Shown here piece after piece: positions 10,321 through 25,300 of a stretch of DNA of 64,000 bases (positions are counted from its first letter, which is position 1; each line of letters opens with the position of its first letter). The notes under the pieces were generated by a model that ran no database searches, was not told the origin of the DNA, and saw nothing but the letters and a program-made list of their open reading frames with translations. Both the position numbers and the translations under genes were made by a program. This DNA comes from Bombyx mori (lineage: Eukaryota > Arthropoda > Insecta > Lepidoptera > Bombycidae). Where the stretch lies: contig NC_085118.1 of assembly GCF_030269925.1 (NCBI RefSeq), positions 14,214,001 to 14,278,000 of the forward strand, written 5' to 3'.

Positions 10321-13300
10321 GTAAGTGGTAGTTCGCAGTTTCTATTAGCTTACCCATATAGGTCAGTAGGTAAGATAAAGATAGGTGTTAGCTCGTCGCC
10401 TTGCGTCGTTTTCATCAGTGCTGGGGGTCGTGAGCTTTACGGAGCACTTTTGGTTGGATTATGTTCCTTCATTCCTTCCTGTTCTAAGGTGTTATCTAGT
10501 CTTAGTAAAATCACTGCAGTGCGAATTTGAAATTTTCAGTTGATGCTCATAAGACGCTTTAGCCCGAGATTCAATTGTGTTAGTCCAGCCTCAGGTTTCA
10601 TTAGATGTGCGCAGATATCGTTGTTACATTCTACATTAGAGGTAAATGGGAATTATACCGGACGCAGTATAACTTCAAGAATTGTTTTGATCTCGTGATT
10701 AAAGTTAGGTACACATTTGGGTGTTTTAAAGAGTCTGTTTAATAGAAATATAAATTACTTGTTTTTAATTTTAATAATCTATGCACTTTCAGCTGGACGA
10801 TCAATGACATGGAGACAGCATGTCGGCAGCTCGGCTTCGTCGGTGGATCCTTTTACAACTGGATAGACCGACAGCCCGGCCGTAGAGCTCGCCTACTCTA
10901 TGAAGAGCCCAAGTGCAAAGGCACAGAATACGACCTCTTCCAATGCGATTGGAATTCAAGACAACTTGGTTCGGGAGTTTGCGATTATCACCCAGATTTC
11001 GCTCTACGATGCTTGCCTCGTCACGACGTGAACGGAAACCCCGCCAGACATTGGAGGGGAATACGATTCGAGAACGCAGTATTCGAGCGAGTGCTAACAT
11101 TATCAAACACTTTATATGTTCCTACATCAATGTCACGATTATCGCACGTGGTAATTAAAAATGCGGGTCTAGGAAGAGATAATACAGCGACCAGTGCCTT
11201 AGACGTGGTCGGAGTTCCACCTGAAATGAACGACTTGGAGGTATCAAATTCTGCGTTTAACGCTATAAATGTGACGTCACCAAATGCACCTATTGTCATC
11301 AATAATTGCACGATACAAAACAATAGAGGTTATGGCGTGTACGTGAACTCTACATACGGCATGGTAAAAATAGAAAACTGTATGATACATGATAATGGAG
11401 GTGACGGTGTCAGATATGTTGTTCATGAGATTAATCTCGATGAGAGATTTGATAGAAGCGAAATTTTTGATTTATGCACCCTTGCTTCGACTCCTAGTCA
11501 GACATTTCCCATTCAAATGTCCATAGAACAATCAAGGTACTCTAACATGGAAAGAGATTGTAACCAAAAATTTTATACAATATCCGACCACGTTCTCACG
11601 CTGAGTTTTCTCAAAATTTTGACAAATCAAAACGACACTGGTGAGATATATGTTTACGATGGACTGACGACTGACGACAGATTGTTATTGAGTTTCAGCT
11701 TAAGGAATTTCACACGACCACAAAGTGTAACGTCGACTAGAAATAGAATGTATGTAAGATTTCGTGCCAATACCAGAACTGATATCACGGGATTTTTAAG
11801 GTTAACATCGGGAGTCAGCAAGACCTACGATTTAAATGTAACCGACACGATTATCTCAGACAACAATGGGAGAGGCGTGGCTATTGAAAACCTTAGATCT
11901 CAGATTCACATACATCGAACTTCGATATCCAATAACAATCACGTAGCTGGTCTACATGTTGTCAGCGGCGCAGGTGATGTCAATGTAACAGAGAGCAGAA
12001 TATCGTTCAACCAAGGAGATGGTGTCAATATAACTGTAACCGGTGGTAATAGGAATATTTCTAGAAGCATACTGAGTTCCAATCAAGGTCACGCCGTAGC
12101 CGTTTGGCTAAATGATACTTCGGAGACTGAATATGTAGCATTGAACCAAACAACAGTAATCGAATATTCAGAAATATTTAAAAACCTTGACGTGGGAATA
12201 ATGCACGGAAACTTTTGTGGCAATAGTTGGGTAAACATTACAGGTAATTGGTTTAATACGAGCAGCGAAAGTACAATAAATATCTTAACTTGTTGGAGAC
12301 TCAACAACCCGATCAAATTATTGAACCTTCAAATCGGACACAATAGGTTTTATGAAAATCAAAAAGTCCCGGTGAAAATACAACCTGCACTGAATGTGAA
12401 CGGTAGAATCGAACACAATTATTTTGAACAAGGAAGTTATGGTGCCATAGTTATACTAAATAGGATAGAAGGAAACTATATTGAAGAATTCGAAATGTTA
12501 CCGGCTAATTTTCGTATCCAACAAAATTATTTTTTTGGCAATCGAGGCCCTTTCGTTGTCAACCTGGGCTTATCGCCCTACAGTGATATTCAATACATAT
12601 TGTTCACTCGTAACTACCTAAGAGACAACAAAATAAAACAATCTTTTGAGCCTATAGAAGGTCAGAATACTCGGCTAACTCCTAGAAGTAGAGTGGCCGC
12701 TACCATAGTATTATCTTCTAGCAATATTGACGTTTTTAGAAACATAATTAGCAATCCTGAAGCTCAGTACGAAATCGGTTCCCATGTTGAAGATCAAAGC
12801 AAAATCCTGAACTGTACATATAATTGGTTGGGTTTTGGTGAAGAGGAGAAAGTCTATAACAGACTCTTCCACAGGAAAGACAGATATAATCTGGCGAAAA
12901 TTGTTTACATGCCTTATTTATTGCATAGCAGCAACCCTGGTGCTACTCAAATTAATTTTAATTCCTTACACGTTCCTCAGTTTAATGTTCCTGGTACGTT
13001 TGTTGTTGGTGGTGAAGTGGAAGGTATAGAAGTATTAAAACAAGGAGAATATGATGTAGATAAAGATATTAATATTCGCCCAGGCGGTAAACTTGTTCTG
13101 AAGTCTGGTGTGACTTTGAAATTTCCACCTGCTATTGGTATGATGGTGGCAGGAAAACTAGAAGCAAGAGGGAACCGGCCCAATGATATAACTTTCACTC
13201 TTAAAGAAGAAATAGTTATGTCAAATGAAACTTATTGTGAAACGGACTCTGAACCAACGACTCCTGGATACATAGATCCCGTAGTACCAATAAGACTTTT

Positions 13301-16300
13301 GGGCGGGAGAAATCCAAATGAAGGAAGATTACAAGTGAGGATAGATGATAAATGGGGCACTGTGTGTAACTACCGTTGGAATATTATCAATGCAGCATTA
13401 GTTTGCAATCAATTAGGCCTTGCTTTGAACCCAGATGATTGGTTCTTAGAGCCAAGTGAAATACCAATTGCAGGAATCACTGAAGACATTATTTTATCAA
13501 ATGTAGAATGCACTGAATTTGACAATGATATTACAAAATGTAAAGCAGAAACCAGAGACCATTTTGAAAATTCATGTACGCATGATAATGATGTGGGAAT
13601 CAGATGCTACGAAACAAGTTGGGCGGGAATTAGATTTAGCGTAATATCAGAACGTTCTGATTTACAATATGTTACAATTGAGAAATCTGGACTGTTAGAT
13701 TATTCTTCGAACCTCTTTAAGCCAGCACTTCAAATTGATTTTGCTAGACACAGTTTGGAAAGCGTTAAAATTGCAAATAATTATCATGATGGGTTGGGTA
13801 TACTCTATTCTGACTTGTATGGAGCCGATGCGATCAATACCGTCCGAAATTCAGAATTCAGTAACAATAAAGGTAGCGGTATCAGCTTTAAGCAGTTAGG
13901 TTTAAAAGTGTATGGATCTACCATAGAAAATAACAATGTGGCCGGCGTATATCACAATCCTCACATCACAGGACCACAGCAAAGAGAAATAGCTGGATGG
14001 TTTAATTTAGATGTAGGATTTAACTTCGATGAGTCGAATTACCGTCCCATTATTATTCCCGATTATGAAACCGACATTTCTTTAGTAAACGGTGAAACAA
14101 GACATATTGTTTTCGCGAAAAGTCACGGAGAGAATATCGCGAAAACTTATAATATAAAGTGCAATCCTGGTTACGTGCTAGGTTTGCAGTTATTGAATCC
14201 AATTCACAACTTCTCGACTGAACGCATTTGTATTTATGATTCTCAAAATATCAACGAAGGGAGTACGCAGTGGTGTCTTGATCGAGACTTATCTACATTT
14301 CCTACAACAAGTAATAGTTTTGGCATAGTGCTTACTTACGAGAGTGGTACGTCGGCTTTAGGAGGTGTGGTTTTGGTTGTTAGTACAATTGTAGCTCCAG
14401 TACAAAATCTGAGAAACAGAATAATCAAAGGACCAGTACCGACTCTTCAACTGATAAATACAAAAATTAAAGGAAACACAAAAGGTATAAAAGCGCTATA
14501 CTACAATCGTTATTTAAATGAATTAGGAGATCACTTCTTAAGAAAAGCAAACGAAAGCATCAAAATATTCAATTGCGAAATAGCTCATAATAAGGAAGAA
14601 GCTATTTACGTCAATACACCGTTTTGGGATATCCACGAAAGTAACATCACTGAGGTAACTATTATGGTTAACAATAGTCTAATAACAGACAATGGAAAAG
14701 GTATATATCACTTTGCCAGAGATCTGAGAAGCTCTAACAATCTGTACCACTATCTCATGCAAGATAATACCATAGAAAGAAATAAACTTGGTGGCTTTGA
14801 TGTAAGTTTACCGTACGTTTGGCAATACAATGAAAATTTCACACATTCGGTTTACATGTACAATAATACGTGGAGAAACAATCAGAATTTCGGTTTAGTA
14901 ATAGATGGACATTTCGCTGAAGTGAACCTAACAAAAAATATCTTCACCGATAACAACTGCAAATACGGTCTCATATCGATTCGAGGAATGGAAAAGAAGA
15001 TGATGGTTGATGGAAATCTTATAGAAAGGAATAATGGTCAATTTATGGTCCAATTCCATATGGACAGTCAAAGTGAAATTATGGGCTTAGTCTATGCTGT
15101 TTTTGTTTACAATAAAGTTAAAAATAATCAATACGCGAGCTTCGTTAATCGGGGAGCACAACTTAAGACGGTAGACCCAACATGTGTCATCGGTTTCAAA
15201 GGAATTCAAAAAGTGAAAGTGAGCAGAAATTTATTTGGGGGTAATGCTTTAGAATACACCCTTGTGGCTGGCATAAAAACAGCGAAAATAAATAATTTAT
15301 TAGATGTTACCGAGAATTGGTGGGGCAGTACCATAGAACAGGAAATCAAAAAGCAAATATTTGACTTTGACGACTGGAATAATCATGCTATAGCGGTTTA
15401 TTTACCGTATCTACTAGAAGAAGATTTCGAAGCAAGCCTTTCACCAACATTTAGTCCTGATAGTGTTATAGATTTAAATGAACTAGGTGGAAGACTGACA
15501 TCCAATTTAACTATAGAAGCTAGATTAGCTCCGTATGTAATTAGATCAGATATAACAGTAATGCCAGATGTAACTTTGATTATCAACCCTGGTGTAGTAA
15601 TGGAATTTGCACCGAATGTTGGTATTCTTGTAATGGGTATATTGCAGGCTGCAGGTCACATTCAATTGCCGATCGTAATGAGACCAATAACAACGGCTAG
15701 CAATGTGGAAATTAGTAGAAAAGAAAGAGAAGTCGGATTGTATTCCTCAATACACCATCAATATAGGAGACAATTGGAATCGTTCACGTTGCCGAATTCT
15801 ATTAGGCTTTGCACGGGAAGGAATTGTTCCATTAATGATAATATCGCTGAAAAGCGTAACGAAGGATTTCTCGAATATTACAACAAAACTACACTTCAAT
15901 GGGTGCCGATGTGTGACAATCGCTTCACAGAAAGGAACGCTCAAGTAGTATGTAGAGAATTGGGTTTTGATCCCATTAATGTATTCTTTTCACATGACCG
16001 CCGAGTGGAATATCACAGTAATTCCTTATCTAGAATCTGGTCTTGGCCGGAGCCTTTGCAATGCGTTGGGACTGAGAATCGCTATGACGATTGCCCAATA
16101 AGATTAAACGGACAACTATACGGTCATCGGCACGAGTGTAAATGGGATTCTGAATACGTTTTTATACATTGCGGAATGAGGAACCTCGAAGAGGTCTACG
16201 ACTATTGGGGTGGCATAAGGTTTGCCAATCCTGAATTTGAATATTCACTATACGAACATCGAATTCACGACCATCATACGCACGAAACAATGAAGAAGAT

Positions 16301-19300
16301 GGAAAGCGAGCTTCGCCATCTGCAGATCACTGGTGCAGGATTACTTCACAATGAAAAATCACCAGCAGTTCAAAGTATCGTCAAGAATCCCGTCATAAGG
16401 AATGTTAATATAACCAAATGTGCTCATCATGGTATCAATTTAATATCACCGACAGATACTATGAGTATCATGTTTAATTCCGTGAATGACGTACTAGGTG
16501 AAGGCGTAAGTGCTATATCTTTGAACGGAGAAGGCAGAGAATCTGAAGAATCTAGTTTTACACCTTTGAAGGATTTAAATCTACCATATCATATGTTTTC
16601 GCTGATTGATATTTGTGATAGTACAAAAATGATTACCGTCGAAGAAAGAGTGCTCGTTTATTACAAATACGACAACAATCCAGTCAATTGTGTGAAAATA
16701 TTCAAGAGTATGTACAGGGTGAAACCGTTCGGATTTCGTCTGCTGCAATTCAATTTATTCAATCATACGACGAATTATGGGAAAAGGGACTCTCTGACTT
16801 TGTATGACGGTGACATTTACAACATAACGGCTCCGATGATTGGATATTTAGAAAACGGTTCGCCCGACGAAAAGAAACTGTTTAGAACAGAAGGTGCAAG
16901 CTTGAGTATCAAGTTGTTTGCTAATGGCGCTTCGGCTGTTCACGGATTCATAGCTGAAGTCGTAACACTGCCTATATCCGCAATAGGATTCAGTAAGTAA
17001 CATTAAATTTTTCAAAGGCATATTTATGTGATACAAGGCGCATGGAAACTGTTCTAGAAGTTCACTGACCCCGAATTTTTGTTTGAGATAGATCACAGAC
17101 TCGTGAAATATGGAACTCAAAATTTTACTTAGACGATTATCTAGTTTACGCTTTGGTTAAATAATACATGACCCATTTTCGACTTCGGGAACAGTTGATA
17201 TACGCTTAGTGTAAAAACTGCGGTTTGCGAATTAGACCCGTTAATATTTCAGATCGCGACGTCCAACATAACATATCGAACAGCGAATTCATAAAGAACA
17301 GAGACGGCGCGATCACGTATCAATCTGTCGGCGAAGTGAATCCTCTGGTCGCGATCACTAGGAACGAGATCATAGGAAACTGTCTCAAGCTGTACGGAAA
17401 CTTCACGACCTGCCAGTCCGTTGTTAGAGTGGACGTACAGAATACGCAAACGCTGGTGTTTAGGGTGAGAGTTTTTATCTATTTATGAAAGTTGATTTTT
17501 TTGAGCATAGGGCCCACCGGGTGGTGAGTGGTTACCGTCGCTCATGGATTTCAGCAATGCCAAGGGCAGAGCCAAGCTGCTGCCTACCGTTAAGTACTCT
17601 CCACAAGCCTCGTTTGAAGAAGGACATGTCACAGCGCTCAGGAAACACCGTAGAGGGGAGACCATTCCAAAGCTGGATGATACGTGGCAAAGAAGACCTC
17701 TGGAAACGCACTGTGTATGAGCGCAGTGGCTCCAGGTAGTATGGATGAACTCTGCTCCGGTGACGGGCGGTGCGATGGTAAAAACAAGATGTGAAACATT
17801 TATAACCGCACTTAAAACATATTGCTGACGTGACGACGTTTCACTGCGCTGTATGATAGTATATATTAATATATACAGTCTATATATCGTAGCGTGTACG
17901 GTGTGGCGAAGCGTCGCCATTTGCAAACGACTGTTTCTTAATATTAATATTTTATTTTTCATTATGCCACATGAATTATATACCTGTACAAAATAATATC
18001 AATTTTTCACAGCCGCCAGCCTTTCGGCGATGCCTTTTTTTTAGTATTAAATTTAATTTGTGTAATACTTTTTAGAATAATTTGGTGCGAGATAACGTCG
18101 GCGGGTTGCTCGTTAGGGCAGATTCAAGAGGCTCGGCTACATCCCTTCGCGGCTGGATTCACAATAATCTCTTCTTCAGGAACCACGATTTACCATGTCT
18201 TAAAGTGGAAGGTGAGAAGAATAGTTTTACCGATTAAATCTAGTATTGTGAGATTAGATGAGCTTTCACTGCTTTTAATGGATTAAATAGTTTAATGAAC
18301 CTCATAGACATACCGTAAATTTTAATAATCACTTTGAGATATGATTTATTTGTATTTTAAAAGGCCTTTCCAACTATTTGATGTGGGATGAGTGAGTTTC
18401 CAATGTGAATTCTTGCAATATGCCTTACCCAAGAACTTGGGTCTTGAGACTTGGATGGAAATACAGTTGAGGATGCTACTACTGTATGTAATGACGGTGG
18501 AAGGAAACTTATACCTGTAGGTTGTCAAGTCGTCTGGCCTAACGGATAAGACGTCCGGTGCGTTCGTGTTGAGCGATGCACCGGTGTTCGAATCTCAGGC
18601 GGGTACCAATTCTTCTAATGAAATACGTACTAAAAAAATGTTCACGATTGACTTCCACAGTGAAGGAATAACACCGTATAATAAAAATGAAACTCGCAAA
18701 ATTATAATTTGCGTAATTACTGGTGGTTGGACCTCTTGTGAGTCCGCGCGGGTAGGTACCACCGCCCTGCCTATTTCTGCCGTGAAGCAGTAATGTGTTT
18801 CGGTTTGAAGGGTGGGACAGCCACTGTGACTAAACTTGAGACCTTAGACCTTATATCTCAAGGTGGGTGGCGCATTTACGTTGTGGATGTCTATGGGCTC
18901 CAGTAACCACTTAACACCAGGTGGGTTGTGAGCTCGTCCACCAATCTAAGCAATAAATAAAAAAAAGAGATGCTCAGTGCACTCGTATCGAGCGATACGA
19001 CTATGCCGGTAGTCAAATACGGCACAAATGACTTCCACAGTAAAGGGATAACATTGTGTAATAAGAAACAAAGCCCGCCCTAGTTATAATTTAGGTAATT
19101 ATTATACAATTGAGATATAGATCTCACGTACTTAGAACCAGAGAGGCCACGAACTCATTGACCCATCTTAGCAAACAAATGGTCATTATTAGATGAGCGT
19201 ACCTACAGTCTAGTATTCTATGGTAATCACTGTTCTTAGTACAAGTTATTTAAAGTTCTCGATAGCGTAAAAGTTAACTCAGTATGCTGTTAGAACAGCG

Positions 19301-22300
19301 CTCCTAGCGGCAAACGTTGGCAAACGTTCCAATTCCATACAAATGTGAGTTAACTTTTACGCTATCGAGAACGTTAAAAAACTCGCACTAAGCACACAGC
19401 ATCAAATGACATGTTATTTATCTTGAGCGATCATTATCTTAAAAACAAATTAGACTTGTAATTAACAAGTAAATCAATGAGCGATTTCAAATCAAATCAA
19501 AAAAATGTATTCAACATAAATGAAAGTACATACTTGTTGAACGTCAAAAAGAAATACCGCCAATTCACAAAGACTAGCCTCCGTCCTGAGAAGAACTGGC
19601 AAGAAACTCAGCGGGCATGTCTATTTTTTTAAATCTATAACTAGTCAGGTCATAAGTATTGTCACACAGTAAAAACTTCTCTTTTAGAATGCTGGCCACA
19701 AAAAAGTTTATTGAATTCGAATTTCGAATTGTTCATGAAAATAAAAATGTATACTTTTAGAATTTTACTCATTTTTAAATATGGAGTGGACGCTTTTAAA
19801 GAAGACCGTGTTGCAGTTATTGCGTTGCATCGTTGCGGTTACGCGCCAATTCAAATTTTTAACATACTGAAAAATTTGAATATAACCAAAAGATTCGTTT
19901 ATCGTACCATCAAACGATACAATGAAGACTCTAGTGTAGATGACAGGTCAAGAAGTGGTCGCCCTCGGTCTGTTAGGACTCCAGCAGTGATAAAAGCTGT
20001 GAAGGCGCGAATTCAAAGAAATCCCAAACGTAAGCAGAAACTGTTGGCCCTTCAGATGGGGTTAAGCAGAACCACGGTAAAAAGGGTGTTAAATGAAAAC
20101 TTAGGGCTTCGGGCATATCGAAGAAAAACAGGACATCGTTTGAATGCTCGTCTAATGGACCTGAGACTGAAGAGATGCCGCGCTTTGTTAAAGCGGTACG
20201 CGGGAAAAAAATATCGGGAAATTCTTTTTTCGGATGAAAAAAATTTTACCGTAAAAGAGAGCTACAACAAACAAAATGATAAGGTGTACGCACACAGTAG
20301 TGAAGAAGCGAGCAACCGTATTCCGCGTGTCCAACGAGGTCATTTTCCATCTTCGCTCATGGTATGGTTGGGAGGTTCTTATTGGGGCTTAACAGAGGTA
20401 CATTTTTGTGAGAAAGGTGTAAAAACGAATGCAGTTGTGTATCAAAATACAGTCCTGACGAACCTTGTGATACCTGTTTCTCATACCATGTTCAATAACA
20501 GGCACTGGGTATTCCAACAAGATTCGGCGCCAACTCATAGGGCGAAGAGCACACGAGACTGGCTGGCGGCGCGTGAAATCGACTTCATCCGGCACGAAGA
20601 CTGGTTCTCCTCCAGTCCAGATTGGAATCCGTTAGATTACAAGATATGGCAACACTTGGAGGAAAAGGCGTGTTCAAAGCCTCATCCCAATTTGGAGTCA
20701 CTCAAGACATCCTTGATTAAGGCAGCCGCCGATATTGACATGGACCTCGTTCGTGCTGCGATAGACGACTGGCCGCGCAGATTGAAGGCCTGTATTCAAA
20801 ATCACGGAGGTCATTTTGAATAAACTTTAGTGTCATAAGAATCTATGTTATGTTAAGTTCATTTTGGTATATGAATGGTTACATAATGAATAAACTTGTT
20901 TCAATTTATTTTACATTAAACATGTGACAGAATTTATGACCTGACTAGGTATATATAAAAATGAATTGCTGTTCGTTAGTCTCGCTAAAACTCAAGAACG
21001 GCTAGATCGATTTGGCTAATTTTGGTCTTGAATTATTTGTGGAAGTCCAGAGAAGGTTTAAAAGGTAGAAAAATATGAAAATTCTCGGAATTAAATAAAA
21101 ATTACAATTTTGTTTTTCCTTTGATGCGTCTCCCGTCGGACGGATTCCTTTTGTTTGTTTTAATTTTATTTTATACAAAAGTTTAGATTTTTGATTTATC
21201 GATTGAGGCACTACGCAGTCTGCCGGGTCAGCTAGTATTAGACATATTTTTTTAATATTAGTTTTTTTTTTTAATATTCATTTATTAATTAATTCGTTTA
21301 ATATTACCGGATAACGTTATTTACAGGTCGTCAGTCCTCGCCGTATCAAGAGGTGACGATATACCGCAATTACTTCACCAGGAATCGGGTGCCGTTCGAT
21401 GACGTCATCGTTCTGCGTCAAGTCGTCTCCAACTTCACGTACAACTACGTACACGACAACACCGGCCTCCGGATCCTCGAGGTGTCGGGCTTCGATAAAG
21501 TCAGACTTCCGATTTATCAGACCACTTCGCATAACGGTTTCTATAAGTGAGAATTTTTCGTTTTGTACCTTTGTAAGCTGTATAGGCGTATTTGTTATAA
21601 CGTGATTAAATTAACTGGTTTTGAGGGAATTTGAAGCCCTTTGATCCATTAATAATGATAATGTGGTTGTCATCATTCTCTATGGCAAAAGGACGACTTT
21701 CCGCAGGGCTGATGTTTTCACTCAATAGGATCGACATTCGAAATGTTTTGTTTTGTTTTCCAATTTTTATATAGACAAAATTTCCTGGAATTATTGTTAA
21801 CTCGATTTAAGATTTGATATTTTTCTTTAGTTCGCGGATTGTTACCGCTAAATTTTTTAACACGTTTTGGCAATGAGCACGTTAACAATGAGCTTGACCC
21901 ATTAAACTTATCTATGTTATGATAACTTTCAAAGAAATTTTCATCAACATAATTATGTCGGATAAACTAGAAAAAATGCTCATCCAATAATTTTTCTACT
22001 ACGACCCAATATCGTTGCCAGAATAAAAAAAAAATATTTCACCCTTTTTTTTATTTGGCTAACTGTTACATCACTTTAGTTTTAGTTTTAAAACAACTTT
22101 TTTTTTTTAGGAACTACGCAACAGATCGCGAAGGCCGAGCCACTATAGTCGCGGGAACAGCCGGTCAGAGCTACGTCGACAATATATTTTTCAATCCCGA
22201 CAACGACTACGAAATGATTACCGTTAATCGATCTATGTGAGTTACTTAATAATAAATGTTGAAATTCGGGAATGCTATATATGCTATATGCTAATACTAT

Positions 22301-25300
22301 CGAGCAGTCAGGCGACTGTAGTTCTTCAAATAGGGACCACTCCTTCGCTTAAGAAACATATCTATAAAAAGATATACTTAGGTATAGCATATAATTTATT
22401 AGTCACGCTTCGCTATGAATATGGCTAAATGTTCGTATGACTAACACACAATTTACTTTTTACTAGGACGTTGAGGCTTCGGTCTCATGTCTGAGGATAG
22501 ATGGCTATGTTCACGTTTTTTATGTCTATGGACTTAAACGATATGGTCATGAGATCCTAATTGGAGAAATATTGACCGCTAAAACTGTTAACAAGTGCGA
22601 TAAGTCTTCTTAACTTTGAGGCATGATATCGAATGTAAATACGATGTAAGGACGCATGTTTTTATTATTATTATTAAATTTTGCATATTTCTTTTGCATG
22701 GCTGTTCCGGATAGCTTGCTTGACTATAATCCAAACGTAATGAGGTAAGCGTATATCTAATACTCTCGTATAATCACCTAAAATCGTACAATTATTCATC
22801 AACCACTATTTAACTAACAAATTAAATATATTTAGGATAGATGTAAGGAGACGGCCGTCTGGTGTAGTGGTAAGTGACATGGTCACTACACAAGGGGGTC
22901 GCGGGTTCGAATCCCGCCAAGGGAAGATATTTGTATGATAAATATAAATGTATTTTCCAGGGTTATGGATGTATATTAAATATATGTATGTGTATAATAA
23001 AAATATTACATTTATATCCGTTATCTGGTACCTGTAACACAAGTTCTTTACGAACTTATCACGGGACTAGTTAACGTGGCGTGATTGTTAGTAAATATTT
23101 ATTTATTTATTATTTTTATTTAAAGTAGCACCATTTCAGTTTATTAAGTTTTTTTTTGGTTATTGCTTAGATCGGTGGACGAGCCCAACTAGTGTTAAGT
23201 GGTTACTGGAGCCCATAGACATCTACAACGTAAATGGGCCACCCACCTTGAGATATAAGTTCTAAGATCTCAGTATAGTTACAACGGCTGCCCCACCCTT
23301 CAAAAGTCCACTGAAAGAGATCCGATAAAGATGGCGCCACAGTAGCAAGCGGAAAGATTTAAAAAAATCGCGCCATTAACTAGTACACTTCAATTGCTGT
23401 TTAAAGCTGCTATATTCATATAATTTCCACTTCATACACTAGGGCTATTTATTTTCGGTTAATCTTCTTAAGTAATAACTTTTTGTTTATAGGCGGACAC
23501 TTTTTAACTTGCCCCTTAAACAAGATGGTGCTCTTTACCTCTACCCTGCATAATTACAGAGCGTTAATTTGACAGGTGTTCGCATCCATAAAAAGTTACT
23601 TTCAATTATCTTGAAAACCCCTATCTAATTTTACATAATTTATTATTATCAATGGTCGATATACATACTGTATTTTTTTAATATAATATTAATATAGTGT
23701 GCAATGACGTCTGTGAATTAATTATAGAAAATAATCTACTAATAGTCGAAAGATTATTTTAGACATGTGACTATTTTTGTTATCTCATGTAAAATTTCAC
23801 TAATAAAGACCATCGATGGGATTAATATTTAAATGTCTGTAATTAGAAATCTAGAATAGTCTTTAATTATAGACGACAAGGTTCGCGTTGGCCATAGTGG
23901 TTCTTCTATACTAACACTTGCTTCGTCAGAAATCTATTCAACAACCCTTTTCAACCCTCGGCAATAACTTCTTTATTTATAATATCTATCTATATATCTA
24001 TAAATAGGTTATCTATATATAATTGTAAGAGTAACTATAACGCAAAATTTTCAACGGTTTTTTTTTTTTTTTCATATTAATAAGCATCTTACTCCGACTT
24101 CTTAGTGCACATTTAGAAATTCTTTTTTTAAGATTTTTACTCAAATATAAAATTCCATGAAAAACTATTCTAAACCATACAATAGTAATTAGATAATTAG
24201 TGGATCATCATCGCCATAACGACAACAAATCTATACTGATATATAAAACTACAGTGGTTTTTACGGATGTTCCGTTATAACTACTGAACCATGCATCCGA
24301 TTTACTTGAAACTCGGTATCCATGTAGAAATTACATGTACTTAATGGATAGGCTAATATTGGCTACACCAGTTGCGGGGACATTAATGATGATAATCTTT
24401 GTGGGGGTGAGAAATAATAATGTTAAATTTAAATGGCCAGCGAAGCGGGCGAATACCTACGGCTAGTACATTATAATAATATAGACTCATAAAGACTCAA
24501 TCGAATCTCGTTAACAAATCACCTTGTTAACAGTTCATTAGACCTATGGCGAACCCGTATCGACGCGAAGCACAACTACTGGAGTTACAACGTGACGTTG
24601 GCGGTGGCCGGCCGCATCAGGGACCAGGCCGACGACCCCTCGCTCGTGGAGGTGGACTATCGTCCGTTCTACATGAACAACCTGACGGTGCTGGGGGGCG
24701 GGAAGTGTCCCCCGGGCTGGGACGCGCTCGCCGGCACCTGCTACATGTACGTCGGGGCTCCCATGACGTACGACGAAGCCAGACAGTTCTGCTTGGTGAG
24801 TTAGTTCGATAGCCTCTCACATTTACTGGTGATAGGACCTCTTGTGAATCCGCGCGATGCCTATTAAATGAATAAAAAAAAAAAACAGAAAGCAACGCTA
24901 AAAAATACATTCTTATGTGTACTTTGAAGTCGTCGTGGCCTAAGAGATAAGACGTCCGATGCATTCGTGTTGAGCGATGCACCTGTGTTCGAATCTCAGG
25001 CGGGTACCAATTTTTCTAATGAAATACGTACTCATCAAATGTTCACGATTGACTTCCGCGGTGAAGGAATAACATCGTGTAACAAAAATCAAACCCGCAA
25101 AATTATAATTTGCGTAATTGGTACTGGTGGTAGGACCTCTTGTGAGTCCGCACGGGTAGGTACCACCACCCTACTTATTTCTGCCGTGAAGCAGTAATGC
25201 GTTTCGGTTCGAAGGGTGGGGCAGCCGTTGTAACTATACTGAGACCTTAGAACTTATATCTCAAGGTGTGTGGCGCATTTACGTTGTAGATGTATATGGG

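Larger units (their letters stand above)
19634..21235 (+). mobile_element. Helitron-like element (family A) split by the maT insertion
   Basis: Begins TC after A (atctata) at 19634, resumes at 20946 (tatataaaaatgaattgctg) and ends CTAG before T at 21235. Ends and internal blocks match copies at 28395, 31296 and 56690. TC...CTAG with an A/T target and no duplication is the Helitron pattern. A weak palindrome (actacgcagt) lies just before the 3' end. Confidence 0.8.

Noticed and set aside
17483..17962. 159-codon frame on the - strand
   Set aside because: It runs through a LINE alpha fragment in a non-coding frame and is bounded by bark introns.
18530..18605. tRNA-like heads of Bm1 copies (also 24926 and 41871)
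   Set aside because: They are SINE promoters, as the characteristic Bm1 body follows each one.
20389..20595. Antisense frames within the maT transposase and in the 6.2-kb bark exon
   Set aside because: Shadow frames with no family pattern or splice support.
22856..22926. A tRNA gene
   Set aside because: A and B boxes are present, but there is no convincing acceptor stem and a SINE body follows.
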